Source: Novosphingobium capsulatum NBRC 12533 (GTDB taxonomy: Bacteria; Pseudomonadota; Alphaproteobacteria; Sphingomonadales; Sphingomonadaceae). From it: a stretch of 64,000 bases of DNA. The notes under the pieces are model-generated. The model had not been told where the DNA came from, did no database searches, and was given only the letters and a program-made list of their open reading frames with translations. The stretch is taken from contig NZ_BCYV01000005.1 in assembly GCF_001598375.1 (NCBI RefSeq), positions 310,001-374,000 of the forward strand, written 5' to 3'. How positions within the stretch are numbered: the first letter of the stretch is position 1; each line of letters begins with the position of its first letter. A program made the position numbers and the translations under genes. Below, piece by piece: positions 1-7,730 of the stretch.

Positions 1-1430
1 AGGTCTTCGGGCGCGCTTTCCGACACCTGCACCACGGCGGGGCGCGTCGCCATGATGCGGCGCACTTCGGCCACCGGGTCTGCGCCGATCGCCGGGCTTT
101 CGGTCCAGGTGTTGAGGTGGTTGGGGAAGGCAAAGCGCGTCGGCACGCAGGCGCCCACGCCCCGATAGAGCGCCGGCACGCCATCGAACTGGAAATAGCA
201 GCCCTGGTTCACGGCGCTGCGGATCACTGCAGTGGCGCGCTGAAATTGCTGCGCCGTGCCATGGTTCTGGACAGCACCCGCCATGACCACGATGCCGCCG
301 ATCGCGCTCGCCAGGATCAGGAAGCGCCCGCTCCACCGCGCCTGCCACGGCTGGCCCGCGCGCGCCGCAGCCGCCAGGGCAGGGGCCGACAGCACGGCGA
401 GCGGTGCCACCAATGGCCCGGCATAGTGATCATACCAGGTGCCGAACAGCAGGAAGCCCAGCACCGCTGCCCCGGCCCACAGGCTTAGCAGGCGATAGGC
501 GAGCGCGCGGCGTTGATCATTCCACCCGGCGCGGCGCAGGGGATCGAACGCGATGCACAGCACGAACGGCGACAGGCCGGCCGACAGCTTGAGCAACCGG
601 CGCCAGCTGGGCGCGCCATCGGGCAGGCGTTCCAGTACCGAGGTGAAATTGGCGAAGACGAAGGCGTGCGCCTGGTCGATCGCGGCATAGCTGCCCAGCA
701 CCAGCACGGTTGGCGCCAGGGCGATGGCGCACCACACCAGTGCTGCGCCGGCCAGGCGGGGGAGGGGCCAGCCTACCCTGCGGCCGAGTGCCAGCAGCAT
801 GATGCCGATCGCCAGGCCCTCGAACACGGCGGCATACTTGATCTGCAGCGCCAGGCCGATCAGCAGCATGATCACTGCGCCTTGCCGCAGCAGATCGGCG
901 CCATCGGCGCGTTGCCATGCGCGCAACAGCAACAGCGCCGCCAGTGCCACCAACGGATTGTAGAACACGGGCGATTGACCCAGCGCGCAATTGAACGCGG
1001 GCATGGCGCAAAGATAGACCAGGCCTGCCAGCCAGGCGCCACGCGGCGAGGCCAGCTCCAGCGCCAGGCGCCGCACGACCAGCGCCGCAGCCGCCGTGCT
1101 GGCAATGCCGCATACCTGATAAGCCAGCACGGGATCGCCCGGCAGGCTCACGAACAGCCGATAGAGCGCAAAGAGGCCCAGTGGCTTGCGGTCCCAGATA
1201 TCGATGAAAGGCACCGCGCCATGCGCCCAGCGATCGGCCATGAAGAGATAGAACTCTTCATCGACGTGGACGAGCGGGTTGCCCAGTAGCATCAGTCGAA
1301 AGATGAGGGCGAGGCCAAAATACTCGGCAAAGAGACGAGCGTATTCGAGCCTGGCAGGCGGCGTTGATTTCACCCCAACAGGATATTCTGGTCGCGATGC
1401 GATCAAGGACAGGCCAGAGATATCGATCAT
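1..1430 (-). CDS. GT-C-like membrane glycosyltransferase (ArnT/PMT-like), 3' end cut by window
   Basis: An open reading frame starts at ATG 1430 and runs leftward without a stop off the window edge, giving about 476 visible residues. It is a multi-pass membrane protein. After the first membrane segment comes an H-V-D-E-E loop (Asp57-Glu58), followed by an F-I-D-I-W-D-R-K-P stretch; this acidic first-loop pair is typical of GT39/GT83-type transferases that use polyprenyl-phosphate sugars. It is a clear paralogue of the next gene (1593-3047), matching it from the D-E loop to the end. By that alignment about 40 C-terminal residues lie outside the window. The sugar and acceptor cannot be told. 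The start codon has only a weak Shine-Dalgarno, and the AT-rich palindromic gap upstream probably holds its promoter. Confidence 0.85.
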   Translation of the reverse strand, partial: MIDISGLSLIASRPEYPVGVKSTPPARLEYARLFAEYFGLALIFRLMLLGNPLVHVDEEFYLFMADRWAHGAVPFIDIWDRKPLGLFALYRLFVSLPGDPVLAYQVCGIASTAAAALVVRRLALELASPRGAWLAGLVYLCAMPAFNCALGQSPVFYNPLVALAALLLLRAWQRADGADLLRQGAVIMLLIGLALQIKYAAVFEGLAIGIMLLALGRRVGWPLPRLAGAALVWCAIALAPTVLVLGSYAAIDQAHAFVFANFTSVLERLPDGAPSWRRLLKLSAGLSPFVLCIAFDPLRRAGWNDQRRALAYRLLSLWAGAAVLGFLLFGTWYDHYAGPLVAPLAVLSAPALAAAARAGQPWQARWSGRFLILASAIGGIVVMAGAVQNHGTAQQFQRATAVIRSAVNQGCYFQFDGVPALYRGVGACVPTRFAFPNHLNTWTESPAIGADPVAEVRRIMATRPAVVQVSESAPED

Positions 1431-1592
1431 CGTTTATTTCCGAAGTTTTCAGCTATATTTATATAGGCTAAAGCTTCGGAAATTGGCTATCAAGCGCAGT
1501 GGTTGTTATTATCTCAATATAACGTTCAGCGTCGCGTTTAATGCGGATGGGCTATTATTGTCGCAATGCTGACACGTAATTGTTGTGGCCTG
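1431..1592. promoter_or_regulatory. AT-rich gap with nested inverted repeats, likely promoter/operator
   Basis: This 162-bp gap is much richer in A+T than the surrounding DNA. A perfect 10-bp inverted repeat (atttccgaag at 1436-1445, cttcggaaat at 1474-1483) frames a second one (ctatat-tt-atatag, 1453-1466). Both lie just upstream of the ATG at 1430. The layout suits a promoter with an operator or a structured leader. No regulator can be named from the sequence. Confidence 0.4.
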
Positions 1593-3047
1593 TCAGCGTG
1601 CGGCAAACAGCGCGAATGATCGCGTGCCTAGCGTGATGGTGCGAATCCGCTGATAGTGCTGCGCCAGCGCCTGGAGCACGACAGCGCGGGTCTGCATGTT
1701 GGCGCCATAGGGGTTTGGCGCGGCGTCGATCACGACCGCACCCGGGCGGCTGGCCATGATGCGTTCCACTTCGGCGGTGGGATCGATGCCCAGGGCATGT
1801 TCCTCGAACCGGGTGGAAAGATGCGCGGGAAAGGCAAAGCGCGTGGGCAGGCACGAATTTGTCGCGCTGTAGAGGGCGCTGTCGCCTTCGTAGACATAGA
1901 GGCAGTGGTTGGCGTCGATATGGGGGCGAATGGCGGCGGCTGCCTCGTCCAGGTCGGTGGTGTTGCCAAAGCGGTGCGCCTGCACCGTCGTTGCGCCCAG
2001 GCCCGCGCCAAGGCGCACAACGAACAGCACGCGGCGCAGCCAGCCGGTGGGGCGGCAGCGGCCATCGAGGGCCGGGGCCGCCAGGATCGCCAGCGGCATC
2101 AGGGCAGGGGCGACGTAATGATCGTACCAGGTGCCCGGCGCGAGGAACCCGACGATCGCCAGGCCCAGCCACATCAGCACCGCACGCCGCACGATTTCGC
2201 TTTCGCTGCGGGGCAGCGCGATCCGCCAGCCCATCGCCAGCGCCACATAGAACGGTATCAGCGCGGCCGCCACCTTGGCCAGGCGGAACGAAGCCTCACC
2301 CAGATCCTGGCCGCGGCCCAGAATGGACACCACATTGGCAATGAGGAACGCGCGGGCTTCACCCTCTGCCACATAGGCGGCAAAGACCAGTGCTGTGGGC
2401 AGCAGTGCCAGGGCAATCCACGCTGCGCCGGCGCCGGCCAACCTTGGCCAACCCCAGCCGCGCCGCCAGCCGGCCCACAGCAGCATGAGGCCAAACCCGA
2501 TGCCTTCGATCACCACGCTGGTCTTGATCTGCAAGGCAATGCCGATCAGCGCCATCGCCATGCAGCCGCGCGCCATCAGGCCGAAACGCTGCCCGGCGAT
2601 GGTGGGCGCGGCCGTATCGGCCAGGGCACCGATCACCAGCCATGCCGCTGCGATCATCGGCAGGTCATAAAAGACCGGGGCCTGGCCCATGCCGCAATTG
2701 AACGCCATCAGGTAGATGAGATAGGCAAGCCCGGCAAACAGCGCGCCGCGTGGCCCGGCCAGGTGGCGGGCACAGCGCGCCAGAACCACGGCAGTGCCAG
2801 CGGCGCAGGTAATCGCCATGAGTTGGTAGGCCAGCACGCCATTGCCGGGAAAGGCCCGCGCCGCGCCATAGATAAGGAACAGGCCCAGCGGCTTGCGATC
2901 CCACAGATCGACGTAGGGGATCACGCCGTGCCACAGCCTGTCGCCCATCAGCAGGTAGAACTGCTCGTCTGCGTGAAACAGTGGATCGCCCAGCCACGGC
3001 GCGCGCAACACGAAGGCAACCAGGAAAAACACGGCAAAATTGCGCAT
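1593..3047 (-). CDS. GT-C-like membrane glycosyltransferase
   Basis: This is a 484-residue multi-pass membrane protein starting at ATG 3047. Its N-terminus is a membrane segment followed by the loop F-H-A-D-E-Q (Asp27-Glu28) and Y-V-D-L-W-D-R-K-P-L-G, the acidic first-loop signature of ArnT/PMT-type GT-C transferases. Many hydrophobic segments follow, with F-Y-D-L-P and T-W-Y-D-H-Y loop motifs shared with the paralogue at 1-1430. Members of this superfamily move sugars from polyprenyl-phosphate carriers to lipids, glycans or proteins on the periplasmic side. The donor and acceptor here are unknown. It lies about 25 bp after a possible small gene downstream of era, so it may be read from the lepB-rnc-era transcript. 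Confidence 0.85.
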   Translation of the reverse strand: MRNFAVFFLVAFVLRAPWLGDPLFHADEQFYLLMGDRLWHGVIPYVDLWDRKPLGLFLIYGAARAFPGNGVLAYQLMAITCAAGTAVVLARCARHLAGPRGALFAGLAYLIYLMAFNCGMGQAPVFYDLPMIAAAWLVIGALADTAAPTIAGQRFGLMARGCMAMALIGIALQIKTSVVIEGIGFGLMLLWAGWRRGWGWPRLAGAGAAWIALALLPTALVFAAYVAEGEARAFLIANVVSILGRGQDLGEASFRLAKVAAALIPFYVALAMGWRIALPRSESEIVRRAVLMWLGLAIVGFLAPGTWYDHYVAPALMPLAILAAPALDGRCRPTGWLRRVLFVVRLGAGLGATTVQAHRFGNTTDLDEAAAAIRPHIDANHCLYVYEGDSALYSATNSCLPTRFAFPAHLSTRFEEHALGIDPTAEVERIMASRPGAVVIDAAPNPYGANMQTRAVVLQALAQHYQRIRTITLGTRSFALFAAR

Positions 3048-3071
3048 TCGCGACAGTCCGATCCGATCCGG

Positions 3072-3302
3072 TCAGGGCAGGGCCGCAGCTGCGTTCTGGA
3101 GTTTACCCGGCGCGGCGACAACGCCCCTCGCGCACGGGTGTTCCGGATCGAGCACGGTGGCGCGGTCTGCGCATGGCGCGGCGGCGAAAACCGGCATGAT
3201 GGCCAGGCCCGGCAGGTACGGCGGTGTCTGGTCAAAGGCGGTCATCGGTCCCGTCAGCATCCTTGCAGGCTGCGCCAGCCCCGGCGGCGGGTCAAGCGCC
3301 AT
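3072..3302 (-). CDS. possible small hypothetical protein coupled to era
   Basis: A 76-codon frame opens at ATG 3302, sharing bases with the era stop codon in a TAATG overlap, and closes 24 bp before the next gene. That placement is typical of translational coupling, and the frame fills an otherwise empty 254-bp gap. Third codon positions are mostly G or C, as in the real genes nearby. The product is Pro/Ala-rich, has two cysteines and no family I recognise. High-GC DNA yields such frames by chance, so this is only a candidate. Confidence 0.35.
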   Translation of the reverse strand: MALDPPPGLAQPARMLTGPMTAFDQTPPYLPGLAIMPVFAAAPCADRATVLDPEHPCARGVVAAPGKLQNAAAALP

Positions 3303-4246
3303 TACTTCACCCAGTCGAGACCGATTTCCTCGTAGATTTCGCGGCTATCGGCCCAGTTCTCTTCCACCTTAACGTGCAGGAAGAGATGAACCTTCGCACC
3401 AAGCAGGTTGGCCAGCTCTTTTCTGGATGCCTCGCCGATCGCCTTGAGCTTGGCGCCACCCTTGCCCAGCACGATGCCGCGCTGGCTGTCGCGCGCGATC
3501 ACGATCTGCTGGTGGATTTCCACCGAGCCGTCGCGGCGGTGCTGATAGCTTTCGGGGCGCACCGCGCTGTCATAGGGCAGTTCGTCGTGCAACTGGCGAT
3601 AGAGCTGCTCACGCGTGATTTCCGCGGCGAGCAGGCGTTCCGAGGCATCGGAGACCTGATCTTCGGGATAGTGCCACGGCCCTGGCGGCATGAGGGCAGC
3701 CAGCCGCGTCTTCAATTCGGGCACGCCATCGCCGGTCAGGGCCGAAACGAAGAACACCTCGTCGAACTGGCCTTCGCCGCTCAGCGCCTCGGCCATGACC
3801 AGCAGCGGTTCCTTGGGGCTGGCATCAACCTTGTTGAGCACCAGGAACTTGCGCTCGGGCCGCCCGGCCAGCGAGGCGAGGATGGGTTCGAGGTATTCGC
3901 GCTTTTTCTTGCGCGCATCGACCACCAGCAGGATGGCGTCGGCCTCGCTCGCGCCTTCCCAGGCGGCGTTGACCATCGCGCGGTCGAGCCGGCGCTTGGG
4001 TTCGAACAGGCCCGGCGTATCAGCCAGGATGATCTGCGCCTGGCCTTCCAGGGCAATGCCCATCAGCCGCGCGCGCGTGGTCTGCGCCTTGGCCGAGACG
4101 ATGGCGACCTTCTGGCCGACCAGCGCGTTGACCAGGGTGGACTTGCCCGCATTGGGCGCGCCGAGCACGGCGACCAGGCCGCAGGTTTGCCCGCCGCCAG
4201 TTTCAGTGGGGCCGGATTCGGATGGAATGGAAGTGGTGTCGATCAT
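3302..4246 (-). CDS. era: GTPase Era
   Basis: Era binds 16S rRNA and assists 30S ribosome assembly. All GTPase motifs are visible: G1 GAPNAGKST (residues 29-37), a G2 T-T-R near 56-58, G3 DTPG, and G4 NKVD. The C-terminal KH domain carries GIVLGKGGAKLKAIG. I chose ATG 4246, giving 314 residues. An in-frame GTG at 4297 would add 17 residues with no family resemblance. Only about 110 bp separate it from rnc upstream, completing the classic lepB-rnc-era order. Identification is secure; the start is likely but not certain. Confidence 0.96.
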   Translation of the reverse strand: MIDTTSIPSESGPTETGGGQTCGLVAVLGAPNAGKSTLVNALVGQKVAIVSAKAQTTRARLMGIALEGQAQIILADTPGLFEPKRRLDRAMVNAAWEGASEADAILLVVDARKKKREYLEPILASLAGRPERKFLVLNKVDASPKEPLLVMAEALSGEGQFDEVFFVSALTGDGVPELKTRLAALMPPGPWHYPEDQVSDASERLLAAEITREQLYRQLHDELPYDSAVRPESYQHRRDGSVEIHQQIVIARDSQRGIVLGKGGAKLKAIGEASRKELANLLGAKVHLFLHVKVEENWADSREIYEEIGLDWVK

Positions 4247-4355
4247 GGAAACAGAATGAACCTCATGGCGCCCGCCGACAAGCGGCCGGTGCGGCACTGG
4301 AAAATGCCCGGAAAAAGTGGCGGAATTGGGGATGGACGCTCGGTCGTGCGTGCGG

Positions 4356-5117
4356 TCAGGCGAACTGCTTGAGGAAATCGCGCGCAGCGGCCGTTTCGGC
4401 CTCCTGCTTGCTCGATCCGCGTGCTTCCGCCAGGCCCACGCCCTTGACCTCTACGCTTACGGTAAAGATCGCGGCATGATCGGGGCCATCGCGGCTGACC
4501 AGGCTATAGACCGGGGGCTTGCGGCGGTTGCCGGCGGCCCATTCCTGCAAGGCGGCCTTGGGGTGCTTGCGCTGCCCGGCGCCGGTGCGCATCGGCTTAT
4601 CCCAGCAGCGGCGCACGAAATCGCGCGCGGCGGGAAAGCCGCGTTCCAAGAACAGCGCGCCGATCAGCGCTTCCATCACGTCGCCCAGGATGTTGTCGCT
4701 GTCGGCCCCGCCATCGTCGCGGGCCTGCTTGCCCAGGCGGATATGCACCGGCACGCCCAATGCGCGGGCCACATCGGCGCAGGTTTCGCGGCTGACCAGG
4801 GCGTTGAGCCGCTGCGACAGCTTGCCTTCGGCGGCATCGCTGGCCTCGTGCAGCCATTCGGCCACGGCCAGTCCCAGCACGCGATCGCCCAGGAATTCCA
4901 GGCGCTGGTAATCGCGCGCCTCGCCCAGCGAACCATGGGTGAGCGCTTCATGCCAAAGCGCCGGTTGTGCAACCGGCGCCTGGGTCAGTTCCGCCAGGAA
5001 TTTGGCGGTTTCGGGGGAAAGGGGCGTGCTCAGAACATGCCCCCGATCCGGTTCCAGCGCAGCGCGGTAAACCAGGTCCACGGCAGGAACCAGTTGGCCG
5101 AACCGTCGGTGGACCAC
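4356..5117 (-). CDS. rnc: ribonuclease III
   Basis: RNase III cleaves double-stranded RNA in rRNA and mRNA processing. The catalytic signature R-L-E-F-L-G-D-R-V-L-G is present, with the second acidic cluster G-D-V-M-E-A-L-I-G-A, and a C-terminal double-stranded RNA-binding domain begins around P-K-A-A-L-Q-E-W. The coordinates use the only upstream ATG (5117), but the first 28 residues overlap lepB and do not look like the family. Homology begins near residue 29, where a CTG at 5033 shares bases with the lepB stop (CTGA). GTG 5081 is another option. The true start is therefore uncertain, while the function is not. Confidence 0.95.
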   Translation of the reverse strand: MVHRRFGQLVPAVDLVYRAALEPDRGHVLSTPLSPETAKFLAELTQAPVAQPALWHEALTHGSLGEARDYQRLEFLGDRVLGLAVAEWLHEASDAAEGKLSQRLNALVSRETCADVARALGVPVHIRLGKQARDDGGADSDNILGDVMEALIGALFLERGFPAARDFVRRCWDKPMRTGAGQRKHPKAALQEWAAGNRRKPPVYSLVSRDGPDHAAIFTVSVEVKGVGLAEARGSSKQEAETAAARDFLKQFA

Positions 5118-5923
5118 ATCACGATCGTGGCGCGGCCAACCAGGTTGTCCTGCGGCACCAGGCCGATGCCGCCGCCTTCGATCGCGGGGAAACGGCTGTC
5201 CATCGAGTTGTCGCGGTTGTCACCCATCAGGAACAGGCGGCCTTCAGGCACGACCACGGGCGGCGTATCGTCCTGCGGGCGATAGCCCAGGTCGAGCACG
5301 TTGTAGGTCTTGCCGCCAGGCAGGGTTTCCTGGAACTGCGGATAGTGGCAGGTCTGCGTGCCATCGGCCTCGGTCACGGCAAAATCGGGCGAGATGCACT
5401 CGGTATTGGCCGAAACCTTGATCACGAAATCGGCAACCTTCACCTTGGGCACGGCCTTGCCGTTGAGGTGAAGCACGCCGCCGATCATCTGCACGGTATC
5501 GCCCGGAACGCCGATCACGCGCTTGATATAATCGACGTCGTTGCCCGGGGGCGCCTTGAAGATCACCACGTCACCCCGGTTGGGCTGGCTGGCGAAAATG
5601 CGCTTGGGCAGCAACGGCACGCTGAACGGCAGGGAATACTTGGAAAATCCGTAGGGCCACTTGGCCGCCAGCAGATAATCGCCGTTTTCCAGCCGGGGCA
5701 GCATCGATTCCGACGGGATGTTGAAAGGCGAGAAGAAGAAGCTGCGGAAGATCGCCACGATCAGCACCAGCTTCACCAGGAACACCGGGAAGCTGTCTTC
5801 CTTCTTCTGCTTTTTCGCCGGGGCGGCAGGCGCGCCCGCGGGAGTTGGCGCGGCCGCGGGCGGCACAGGCGTTTCCACCGCAGGATTGGCGGGTTCGGGC
5901 GTTTCGTTCATCGGCTGGGTCAT
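5030..5923 (-). CDS. lepB: signal peptidase I
   Basis: LepB removes signal peptides from exported proteins at the inner membrane. The order is a Pro/Ala-rich cytoplasmic N-terminus, a Lys-rich stretch, one membrane segment (V-F-L-V-K-L-V-L-I-V-A-I-F), then the catalytic Ser in N-I-P-S-E-S-M-L-P, the general-base Lys in D-Y-I-K-R-V-I-G, and box E with G-D-N-R-D-N-S-M-D-S-R. I chose ATG 5923 (297 residues); ATG 5911 is also possible, and a longer reading from 6061 adds residues unlike the family. The gene heads lepB-rnc-era and its stop overlaps the likely rnc start. It diverges from pgi. Confidence 0.95.
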   Translation of the reverse strand: MTQPMNETPEPANPAVETPVPPAAAPTPAGAPAAPAKKQKKEDSFPVFLVKLVLIVAIFRSFFFSPFNIPSESMLPRLENGDYLLAAKWPYGFSKYSLPFSVPLLPKRIFASQPNRGDVVIFKAPPGNDVDYIKRVIGVPGDTVQMIGGVLHLNGKAVPKVKVADFVIKVSANTECISPDFAVTEADGTQTCHYPQFQETLPGGKTYNVLDLGYRPQDDTPPVVVPEGRLFLMGDNRDNSMDSRFPAIEGGGIGLVPQDNLVGRATIVMWSTDGSANWFLPWTWFTALRWNRIGGMF

Positions 5924-6083
5924 GTGGAGGGCAAAGGCATCCGTCAAGCAGGAATGCACGTGCCATAGCCCGAGGCAAATACGTTTGCACGATCCGTTCG
6001 TCGAGCCACGCCACCGCTTGGAAGATTGTGCGCAAGCGGGCATGAGAGGCGCATCCCGCAACCGCGAAAAAGGACGTTAGACA

Positions 6084-7610
6084 ATGGCAGCACAGGACCA
6101 GGCCACGCTGTGGCACGCACTGGAGACGCTGGAGGTGCCAACGCTCGCCGCGCTGTTTGCCGATCCGGCCCGTCTCGAGCGCTATGCCACCACGCTCGAC
6201 CTGCCCGGTGGCCCGATTCGCTTTGACTGGTCCAAGACCCATCTTTCGGCCGACGTCGAGGCGATCCTGGCCCAGCTGGCACAGGCCACGGATTTTGCCG
6301 GCAAGCGTGAAGAGCTGCTGTCTGGCGCCAAGATCAACAACACCGAAGGCCGCGCCGCCGAACACACCGCACAGCGCGGCGTGGGCGCCGAAGCCAGCGT
6401 GGAAGAAGCCCAGGCCCTGCACGCGCGCATGGCGCTGCTGGTCGAAGCCATCCACGAAGGCGTGCTGGGCGAGGTGAAGAGCCTGATCCACATCGGCATC
6501 GGCGGCTCCGCGCTCGGCCCGGCGCTGGCGATCGACGCCTTGGCCCGCGAAGAGGCCAAGGTGGCCGTGCACGTGGTGTCCAACATCGATGGCTGCGCAC
6601 TGGAACAGGCAATGAAGCAGTGCGATCCGGCCACCACGCTGATCGCGGTGGCGTCCAAGACCTTCACCACCACCGAAACCATGACCAATGCCCACAGCGC
6701 GCTGGAATGGCTGCGCGAAGGCGGCGTGGCCGATCCCTATGGCCGCGTCGTGGCGCTGACCGCCGCGCCGGAAAAGGCGGTGGAATGGGGCGTGGACGAA
6801 ACCCGCATCCTGCCGTTTTCCGAAACCGTGGGCGGGCGCTATTCGCTGTGGTCCTCCATCGGGTTCCCGGTGGCGCTGGCCCTGGGCAACGAGGCTTTCG
6901 CTGAATTCCTCGCTGGTGCCAAGGCGATCGACGAACATTTCCGCGACGCCGCGATCGGTGAAAACGTGGTGGTGCGTGCCGCCTTTGCCGACCTGTTCTA
7001 TACCCAGGCGCGCGGCTGCCAGACCCGCGCGGTCTTTGCCTATGACGAGCGCCTGGCGCTGCTGCCCGACTATCTCCAGCAACTGGAAATGGAATCGAAC
7101 GGCAAGCGCGTGCTGGCCGATGGCACGCCGCTGACCCGCCCGAGCGCGCCGATCACCTGGGGTGGCGTGGGCACCGACGCGCAGCATGCCGTGTTCCAGC
7201 TGCTGCACCAGGGCACCCACCTGATCCCGGTGGATTTCCTGGCCGTGAAGGTGCCGGGCCATGATCTTGATCCGGTCCATCACAAGATCCTGCTGTCCAA
7301 CTGCTTTGCCCAGGGCGCCGCGCTGATGGCGGGCCAGGCGAGCGAGGATGGCGCGCGCGCCTATCCGGGCAACCGGCCTTCGGCAACGATCCTGTGCGAC
7401 GAACTCAACGCTGCCACGCTGGGCGCGCTGATCGCCTTCCACGAACACCGCGTGTTCGTTTCGGCGATGCTGCTGGGCATCAATCCGTTCGATCAGTTCG
7501 GTGTGGAACTGGGCAAGGCGATTGCCAAGAAGATCGATGCCGGTGGCGGCGAAGGCTTTGATCCCAGCACCGAAGCACTGCTGGCCGAAGCCGGCATCGG
7601 CGTGGAGTGA
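6084..7610 (+). CDS. pgi: glucose-6-phosphate isomerase
   Basis: Pgi interconverts glucose 6-phosphate and fructose 6-phosphate. The 508-residue protein has the family signatures: G-I-G-G-S-A-L-G-P in the sugar-phosphate site, S-K-T-F-T-T-T-E-T, and the F-S-E-T-V-G-G-R-Y-S block; the length is near that of the bacterial family. The ATG at 6084 follows an AAGGAC ribosome-binding site. In an organism using the Entner-Doudoroff route (zwf-pgl-edd is at 59.6-63.5 kb) Pgi lets fructose 6-phosphate enter by way of glucose 6-phosphate. It is transcribed away from lepB and ends before a strong hairpin. Confidence 0.97.
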   Translation: MAAQDQATLWHALETLEVPTLAALFADPARLERYATTLDLPGGPIRFDWSKTHLSADVEAILAQLAQATDFAGKREELLSGAKINNTEGRAAEHTAQRGVGAEASVEEAQALHARMALLVEAIHEGVLGEVKSLIHIGIGGSALGPALAIDALAREEAKVAVHVVSNIDGCALEQAMKQCDPATTLIAVASKTFTTTETMTNAHSALEWLREGGVADPYGRVVALTAAPEKAVEWGVDETRILPFSETVGGRYSLWSSIGFPVALALGNEAFAEFLAGAKAIDEHFRDAAIGENVVVRAAFADLFYTQARGCQTRAVFAYDERLALLPDYLQQLEMESNGKRVLADGTPLTRPSAPITWGGVGTDAQHAVFQLLHQGTHLIPVDFLAVKVPGHDLDPVHHKILLSNCFAQGAALMAGQASEDGARAYPGNRPSATILCDELNAATLGALIAFHEHRVFVSAMLLGINPFDQFGVELGKAIAKKIDAGGGEGFDPSTEALLAEAGIGVE

Positions 7611-7661
7611 ACGTTAGCCTGCCTAATTGAATAAACGGCGCAGATAATCGCTACGCCAGGG

Positions 7662-7700
7662 CTGGCGCCGGATGGGCATCGTTGCCATATCCGGCGCCAG
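7662..7700 (+). terminator. strong hairpin after pgi, probable terminator
   Basis: A perfect 12-bp inverted repeat (ctggcgccggat at 7662-7673, atccggcgccag at 7689-7700) encloses a further ggca/tgcc pairing, then ttt. The T-run is short, so it could also be a 3'-end stabiliser. It lies between pgi and gor, which run in the same direction. Confidence 0.6.
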
Positions 7701-7730
7701 TTTCCGATTCAGCAGCAAAAAGGCCGTGCC

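Noticed and set aside
1656..3335. 559-codon plus-strand frame opposite the glycosyltransferase gene
   Set aside because: The minus-strand gene has membrane helices and a paralogue next to it, while this frame is Gln/His/Arg-rich noise.
5571..7448. 625-codon minus-strand frame covering pgi and part of lepB
   Set aside because: It overlaps two secure genes and shows no motif.
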